Below the pieces are notes generated by a model. That model had not been told where the DNA came from, ran no database searches, and saw only the letters and a program-made list of their open reading frames with translations. The position numbers and the translations under genes were made by a program. 6,098 bases of DNA. Origin: Microcaldota archaeon. Lineage in GTDB: Archaea; Micrarchaeota; Micrarchaeia; Anstonellales; J096. Shown one piece after another: positions 1 through 4,158 of this stretch; within the stretch, counting starts at the first letter, position 1, and each line of letters opens with the position of its first letter. The DNA lies in the NCBI GenBank assembly GCA_015520875.1, contig WAPD01000102.1, positions 1-6,098 on the forward strand, given 5' to 3'.

Positions 1-318
1 GATTTGGATACGCCAAGGGCTTTGGCACAATTGTTTGAGATCTCATCGTGGATATTGGGAAAAGAAGAGATGGATTTCTTCACACAAAGAATGTTGTTAA
101 AGTTTTTTAAAGAGGCTATGTTTATCTTAGGAATAACGCTGGAATCCAATTACAGGGAAATTTTAGATAAAGTTGTTAAGGAAACGCTAAAAGTTAGAGA
201 AGAGTTCAGAAAACAAAAACAATATGAGTTATCGGATAAATTAAGAGATGTTCTTCAAAAATCAGGAATAGAAGTAATGGATTCTAAGGAAGGTTCTAGC
301 TATGTGGTGAAAGAGTGA
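1..318 (+). CDS. cysS: Cysteinyl-tRNA synthetase, C-terminal part (5' end outside window)
   Basis: CysRS charges tRNA-Cys with cysteine in the cytoplasm. Only the last 105 residues of a protein usually near 460 are visible; the reading frame is open from base 1, so the gene is cut by the window edge and the HIGH and KMSKS motifs lie upstream. The visible part starts with DLDTPRAL, matching the D-D-x-N/D-T-P-x-A segment that opens the helical anticodon-binding (DALR-type) region of CysRS. It ends with the typical final helices: R-E-E-F-R-K-Q-K-Q-Y-E-L-S-D-K-L-R-D-V-L, then S-G-I-E-V-M-D-S-K-E-G, which corresponds to the family pattern R-x2-K-D-(x)-A-D-x-x-R-D-x-L-x-x-x-G-I-x-x-x-D. Its TGA stop overlaps the GTG start of the next gene, so it is the upstream cistron of an operon with two HAD hydrolases. 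A TTG at position 4 is not a real start. The call rests on the C-terminal pattern alone but is quite specific. Confidence 0.9.
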   Translation, partial: DLDTPRALAQLFEISSWILGKEEMDFFTQRMLLKFFKEAMFILGITLESNYREILDKVVKETLKVREEFRKQKQYELSDKLRDVLQKSGIEVMDSKEGSSYVVKE

Positions 319-1034
319 AAGCCATTTTATTTGATTTTCATGGAGTATTGACAACAATAGAAGGAGCATATTATCTTGCATTAAAGGAGAGTATGGAAAA
401 ACATGGAATTGAATTGGATCTAACGATAGGCCAGGTTAAAAAGATAAAATCTTTGGAAAATATGGAAACACCTGCATTGGTGCATGCATATTTAGTTGCC
501 GGGAATGAATTGTCCCAGGTTTCAAACATGGGCTACAAAGAAGCTTTAAATTATACAAATGGACTTTTAGAAAAACCTGTGGATAGGATAAAGGTAAAGG
601 AGATAACCCAAGAATTTAGACATTTGATGAAAAGCGATCCCATTGTGGATTTGATAAAACCTGTGCCCAAGAATAGGAAAAATGTGTTGAGAAAGCTTTC
701 AAATGAATTCAAACTAGGGATAGTTTCAAATGGCAGGAGAGAAGAAATTGAAAAGCACTTTAAAGATGAATTGGAATTGTTTGATGTTATTGTTGGGAAA
801 AACGATGTTAAGGCAACGAAGCCAAGTCCCGAAGGGTTGTTAAAGGCCTGTAAATCCTTGAAGATCAATCCAAGGGAATGTTTATATGTTGGAGATAGGG
901 TAAGTGATTTGAGGGCTGCCCAGAGAGCTAAAATGCCCTTCTTGGGAGTCCTAACAGGATTTTTAGATGAGAAATGGGCAAAAGAATTAAATATTCTTTT
1001 ATTTCCAACTATAGCACACTTGGTGGTTGAATGA
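315..1034 (+). CDS. HAD-superfamily hydrolase, copy 1, with Asp-to-His change in motif I
   Basis: A 239-residue HAD hydrolase of the phosphoglycolate-phosphatase-like type (subfamily IA, helical C1 cap), probably a cytoplasmic small-molecule phosphatase; substrate unknown. Seen in sequence: motif I FDFHGVL with nucleophile Asp7; a helical cap region at about residues 15-112; motif II Ser138 in GIVSNG; motif III Lys169 in KPSPEG; motif IV GDRVSD with Asp194 and Asp198. The odd point is His9, where most phosphatases of the superfamily have the second Asp (general acid/base). The codon is CAT at 339-341, one base from GAT. The GTG start at 315 is supported by the 4-base GTGA overlap with the cysS stop and by GGTGA at 306-310, four bases upstream; motif I then falls at residue 7 as usual. 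It is the paralogue of the next gene; from residue 151 to the end I count 43 of 88 aligned residues identical. Altered catalysis or loss of phosphatase activity is inference. Confidence 0.9.
   Translation: MKAILFDFHGVLTTIEGAYYLALKESMEKHGIELDLTIGQVKKIKSLENMETPALVHAYLVAGNELSQVSNMGYKEALNYTNGLLEKPVDRIKVKEITQEFRHLMKSDPIVDLIKPVPKNRKNVLRKLSNEFKLGIVSNGRREEIEKHFKDELELFDVIVGKNDVKATKPSPEGLLKACKSLKINPRECLYVGDRVSDLRAAQRAKMPFLGVLTGFLDEKWAKELNILLFPTIAHLVVE
765..791. repeat. 27-base near-repeat between the two HAD genes, copy 1
   Basis: Matches 1481-1507 with a single mismatch (T/C at the seventh base). Both encode DELELFDVI starting at residue 151 of each HAD protein. It is the clearest DNA trace of the tandem duplication; the rest of the two genes has diverged much more. 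Confidence 0.8.
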
Positions 1035-1747
1035 GAGCTATTGTTTTTGATGTAGATGGTGTTTTGAAAAGCGTAGATAGTGAGGAAGAGGTCTTGAAAA
1101 GGGCTTTTGCAAAACATGGCATAGAATTTAAGTTAAAGCAACAAGAGATAAAGGCATTACAATCTTTGGAAACATTGATTAGGACAAGGTTTTTGGTGAG
1201 AGCTTATTTAAGAGAAGGCGAGAACTTAAGAAGATTGTTGGATTTATCATATAATGAGGCATTGGAAGAATCTAAGAGAATCTTGGAGGTTCCAGAGGAT
1301 GAATTAGCAAGGAAAATATATGAAGCAACAGAGGAATTTAGAAAAGATCCTGAGATTTTAAAACTCACCAGACCGATCCCTGAAAATAGAAAGGAGTTTT
1401 TGAAGAAATTGAAAAGGGACTTTTCTTTAGCAATTTTAACAAATAATTGGAGGGATACATTGGAGAAATTAATACCTGAAGATGAACTGGAATTGTTTGA
1501 TGTTATTATAACAAGTAGCGATGTTTCTAAGCCAAAGCCAGATCCTGAAGGCATGTTTAAGATAATTGAGAAATTGGGGCTTGATAGCAAGGATATCTTG
1601 TATGTGGGAGATAGCATAAGCGATTATAGGGTGGCACAAAAGGCAGGCACAATGTTTGTAGGAGTGCTAACAGGGGCTTTCCACCCTAGATGGGCCAAGG
1701 AACTTAAGATAACAACAATCCCTGACGTTAGCTATCTGTTGATATAG
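1031..1747 (+). CDS. HAD-superfamily hydrolase, copy 2, canonical motifs
   Basis: A 238-residue HAD hydrolase, subfamily IA-like, likely a Mg-dependent phosphatase of a small phosphorylated metabolite; the substrate cannot be read from sequence. All four motifs are standard: FDVDGVL with Asp7 and Asp9, Thr137 in AILTNN, Lys169 in KPKPDPEG, and GDSISD with Asp194 and Asp198. Residues about 15-112 form a charged helical cap. The ATG at 1031 overlaps the TGA of copy 1 in an ATGA junction; GGTGG at 1022-1026 may act as a weak ribosome binding site, so translation is probably coupled. Paralogy to copy 1 is plain: both share DELELFDVI at residue 151, GVLTG and WAKEL near the C terminus, and almost identical length. 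It is not serine-phosphatase-like in motif I, and the match to phosphoglycolate phosphatase is at subfamily level only. The last gene of the + strand unit, followed by a hairpin and T-run. Confidence 0.92.
   Translation: MRAIVFDVDGVLKSVDSEEEVLKRAFAKHGIEFKLKQQEIKALQSLETLIRTRFLVRAYLREGENLRRLLDLSYNEALEESKRILEVPEDELARKIYEATEEFRKDPEILKLTRPIPENRKEFLKKLKRDFSLAILTNNWRDTLEKLIPEDELELFDVIITSSDVSKPKPDPEGMFKIIEKLGLDSKDILYVGDSISDYRVAQKAGTMFVGVLTGAFHPRWAKELKITTIPDVSYLLI
1481..1507. repeat. 27-base near-repeat between the two HAD genes, copy 2
   Basis: The partner of 765-791 at an offset of 716 bases, which is the start-to-start distance of the two HAD genes. The same residue numbers are encoded in both. 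Confidence 0.8.
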
Positions 1748-1753
1748 CCTTTG

Positions 1754-1785
1754 AACTGGTCATTTCTGGGAATATAAGGCCAGTT
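1754..1785 (+). other. Inverted repeat just after the HAD operon
   Basis: AACTGGTC at 1754-1761 can pair with GGCCAGTT at 1778-1785 (8 pairs, one T-G wobble) around a 16-base loop. Its 3' arm is the same GGCCAG that forms the 5' arm of the terminator hairpin at 1778-1797, so the two structures exclude each other. It lies 6 bases after the stop codon. It may be part of the terminator region or chance. Confidence 0.35.
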
Positions 1786-1812
1786 TATAATTTGGCCGTT
1801 TTTTCCTTTTTT
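1778..1812 (+). terminator. Hairpin plus T-run terminator of the cysS-HAD-HAD unit
   Basis: GGCCA at 1778-1782 pairs with TGGCC at 1793-1797 around a 10-base loop and is followed by TTTTTTCCTTTTTT at 1799-1812. Archaeal RNA polymerase terminates on T-rich tracts, with or without a hairpin. The position, about 30 bases past the stop of the last + strand gene and facing a convergent gene, fits a terminator. No free-energy calculation was done. Confidence 0.65.
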
Positions 1813-1883
1813 GTAGAAATAAGCACCAAAATAAATTGTTTTATTCTATCTTTTAAAAACCCTTATTATATTTTTGGGCAGGG

Positions 1884-1917
1884 AATAAAATAAAAAATCG
1901 GAAAAAGAAAAAAGAGA
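1884..1917 (-). terminator. T-rich terminator tract after the EF-2 gene
   Basis: Read on the - strand, the bases straight after the EF-2 TAA stop are nearly all T, in several runs (TCTTTTTTCTTTTTCC, then GATTTTTTATTTTATT). No strong hairpin is seen. Oligo-T tracts of this kind terminate archaeal transcription. Together with the + strand terminator, this fills most of the 170-base convergent gap. Confidence 0.6.
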
Positions 1918-4110
1918 TTACTCCAAGAAGGTCTCCGGTGTTGGAGGTTCTGGAGGTAGTCCCTTTCTTTCCCTTATTTGTCTTACCACCTTTGGCAATA
2001 AATCTTTTGGCAACTCTTGATAGCCATAATATTCTTGATACCAGATGGCTCTACCTTGAGAAGCACTTCTTACCTCATTACTAAAACCAAACATCTCAGA
2101 TACAGGCAAAATTGCTGTTATCTTTGTTAGGTCCTCTTCTTGGTCCATTTCCAGAAGTTGTCCTCTCTTACCATTGATGATGTTTAAAATTGCACCAGCA
2201 TATTCGTGGGGCACTTGGAACAAGACTTTTTGCTTAGGTTCCAAGAGAGTGACGCCTGCTTTTAACATAGCTGCATAGATGCCTCTTTTTACTGCTGGGA
2301 TGATTTGTGCAGGTCCTCTGTGCACATGGTCTTCGTGTAGCATTGCATCCACTAATTTAACCTTAACTCCTGAAACCCTTTCTTGGGCCAAAGGTCCTTT
2401 TGCCATTGCTTCCATAAATGCCTGAATTGCCAATTCTTGAACCTCGTTCAAATATTGAACTCCCTTAGTTGCATTTATGAAAATGTTATCTCCGGAGACA
2501 GCCCAAACACCTTTTGCTTCATCCCTATCCATTCCCAATTCTATTAGCTTTTCTGCCACTTGCTTAGGGTTTTTCAATTTTCCTTCTCCGAATGTTCCCT
2601 TTGCCAATTCTTCCCTAATCTTAGGGTCTAAAGGCTCTACCATTAAATAGAATCTGTTGTGTCTGTTTGGAGACTTGCTTTCCACAACCTCACTAGGTCC
2701 TTTTATTGTTTCTCTATATACAACGATAGGTGGGGATGTTACAATATCAACTCCTTTTTCGTTCTTTATCTTGTGTTCTATAATCTCTAAGTGAAGCTCT
2801 CCCATACCAGAGATCAAATATTCTCCTGTTTCTTGGTTTATATCAACCTTTATTGTAGGATCCTCCTTAGATAAAGACCTTAGAACCTCTATCAATTTAG
2901 ATAGATCTTTAGAGTTCTTAGGTTCCACGGATTTTGTAACTACAGGCTCTGAATAGTGCTTGATTTGTTCAAATGGTTCTATTTGCTCTGTGGATATTGT
3001 TTCACCTACGAACACATCTTTTAATCCGATGGCAGCGGCAATGTTTCCTGCCACGATTTCATCCACAGTTACTCTATCAGGTCCCATGTAAATGGAAACT
3101 TGTTGTATCTTTTCCTTGGAACCCTTGTTTATGGCATAGACTTCTTGACCTTTTGTTATCTTACCAGAGAATATTCTAATAACAGCGACTTCTCCAGCGT
3201 GCTTATCATGGACAACTCCGAATACAACACCGACCATAGGTCCATTAGAGTCACACTTAAGCATTGCTTGTCCCACAGGACTTTCTATATCCCCATGCCA
3301 TAGGGCTGGAATTCTGTAAGGTTGGGCTTTCTTAGGGGAAGGCAAGTGCTCAATAACCATGGCTAAAACAACTTCATCTATAGGGGCCAATTCAATAACT
3401 TCCTTTTTCTTATCCTGTTGAACTAATTCATAAACTTGTTGGAAATTAATGCCCCTTTCTTTCATGAAAGGCAAGGAAATAGCCCACTTGTTGAAGGCGC
3501 TTCCTATTGCCACCTTTCCGTTTTCCACACTAACCTTCCATTCTTTCTTGAATTCAGCAGGGGCAGCAGAATCTATTATTTTATTAATTTGAATTAATAT
3601 TTTTCCGATCCTCTCCATCATTTGTTGAGGAGTTAATTTTAATTCTGTTATCAAACGATCAACCTTGTTAACAAAAACAACAGGCTTTGCCCTTTCCTTC
3701 AATGCCTGTCTTAGAACAGTTTCTGTCTGAGGCATCACACCCTCAACAGCATCCACAACCAAAACAACTCCATCTACTGCTCTTAGGGCTCTTGTAACAT
3801 GTCCTCCAAAGTCAACGTGTCCAGGAGTATCTATTAAATTGATAACGTAATCGTTTCCCTTAAAATGGAATCCTAAGGAAATGTTTGCCGATTTAATGGT
3901 AATACCTCTCTTTTGTTCCAATTCTTCAAAGTCTAGAACTCTTTGCTCTCCTGCCAATTCCTTGCTTATCAAACCTGCTCTAGCCACAAGGCTATCTGTT
4001 AATGTGGATTTTCCATGGTCTACGTGTGCTACAATAGCTATGTTCCTAACGTTTTCTGTATTGCTCATGATACGCTTAACTTCATCTACTACATACTCTT
4101 TCTTTGCCAT
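1918..4110 (-). CDS. fusA: Translation elongation factor 2 (aEF-2)
   Basis: The GTPase that drives ribosomal translocation in archaea. At 730 residues it has the normal length for aEF-2, with no intein. G domain: AHVDHGKS at 28-35 (P-loop), RGITIKS at 68-74 (switch I, Thr71), DTPGH at 94-98, NKVD at 148-151, SAF at 204-206. Domain II is at about 270-375, domain III contains SGMGELHLE at 434-442, domain IV is at about 465-620, and domain V follows. The tip of domain IV reads LHEDHVHRGPAQ at 591-602; His597 aligns with the histidine converted to diphthamide. The tail GLPPEPPTPETFLE is typical of archaeal EF-2. The ATG start is supported by GGAAGTGAT seven bases or so upstream. It lies 35 bases after the AAA+ ATPase on the same strand, so it may be co-transcribed, possibly with its own promoter. 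G1 and switch I (GKSTLTDSLV, TIKSANISL) look rather eukaryote-like, while the rest is archaeal. Identification is near certain. Confidence 0.98.
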   Translation of the reverse strand: MAKKEYVVDEVKRIMSNTENVRNIAIVAHVDHGKSTLTDSLVARAGLISKELAGEQRVLDFEELEQKRGITIKSANISLGFHFKGNDYVINLIDTPGHVDFGGHVTRALRAVDGVVLVVDAVEGVMPQTETVLRQALKERAKPVVFVNKVDRLITELKLTPQQMMERIGKILIQINKIIDSAAPAEFKKEWKVSVENGKVAIGSAFNKWAISLPFMKERGINFQQVYELVQQDKKKEVIELAPIDEVVLAMVIEHLPSPKKAQPYRIPALWHGDIESPVGQAMLKCDSNGPMVGVVFGVVHDKHAGEVAVIRIFSGKITKGQEVYAINKGSKEKIQQVSIYMGPDRVTVDEIVAGNIAAAIGLKDVFVGETISTEQIEPFEQIKHYSEPVVTKSVEPKNSKDLSKLIEVLRSLSKEDPTIKVDINQETGEYLISGMGELHLEIIEHKIKNEKGVDIVTSPPIVVYRETIKGPSEVVESKSPNRHNRFYLMVEPLDPKIREELAKGTFGEGKLKNPKQVAEKLIELGMDRDEAKGVWAVSGDNIFINATKGVQYLNEVQELAIQAFMEAMAKGPLAQERVSGVKVKLVDAMLHEDHVHRGPAQIIPAVKRGIYAAMLKAGVTLLEPKQKVLFQVPHEYAGAILNIINGKRGQLLEMDQEEDLTKITAILPVSEMFGFSNEVRSASQGRAIWYQEYYGYQELPKDLLPKVVRQIRERKGLPPEPPTPETFLE

Positions 4111-4113
4111 AAT

Positions 4114-4122
4114 ATCACTTCC
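4114..4122 (-). promoter_or_regulatory. Ribosome binding site of EF-2
   Basis: On the - strand, GGAAGTGAT stands three bases before the ATG at 4110. It matches the archaeal Shine-Dalgarno sequence GGAGGTGAT at 8 of 9 positions, with the GGAAG core at normal spacing. This fixes the ATG start of EF-2. Confidence 0.8.
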
Positions 4123-4142
4123 TTTTTACATTGAAAGAATTG

Positions 4143-4158
4143 TTTTTAAATCCTTTCT
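4143..4158 (-). promoter_or_regulatory. Possible TATA/BRE element for EF-2 at the end of the ATPase gene
   Basis: Read on the - strand, AGAAAGGA (4151-4158, purine-rich like a BRE) is followed by TTTAAAAA (4143-4150, TATA-like). It overlaps the last codons of the ATPase gene. A start about 26 bases downstream would fall near 4120, leaving only a ~10-base leader that cuts into the ribosome binding site. In A+T-rich DNA such a match can easily be chance; a separate promoter would nevertheless suit a gene needed at high level. Confidence 0.25.

Noticed and set aside
4..6. TTG at position 4 as the start of a short protein
   Set aside because: The frame is open from base 1 and the sequence is the middle of the CysRS fold, so it is an internal leucine codon.
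551..1117. 188-codon open frame on the - strand over the HAD genes
   Set aside because: It lies antisense to conserved motifs of two HAD proteins, spans their junction, has a serine/phenylalanine-rich composition typical of antisense translation, and resembles no family.
1204..1617. 137-codon open frame on the - strand inside HAD copy 2
   Set aside because: Antisense shadow of a well-supported gene, with low-complexity serine runs and no ribosome binding site that I can see.
1748..1917. Small RNA or tRNA gene in the convergent gap
   Set aside because: No cloverleaf, no tRNA T-loop motif and no promoter were found; the sequence is explained by hairpins and T-rich terminators.
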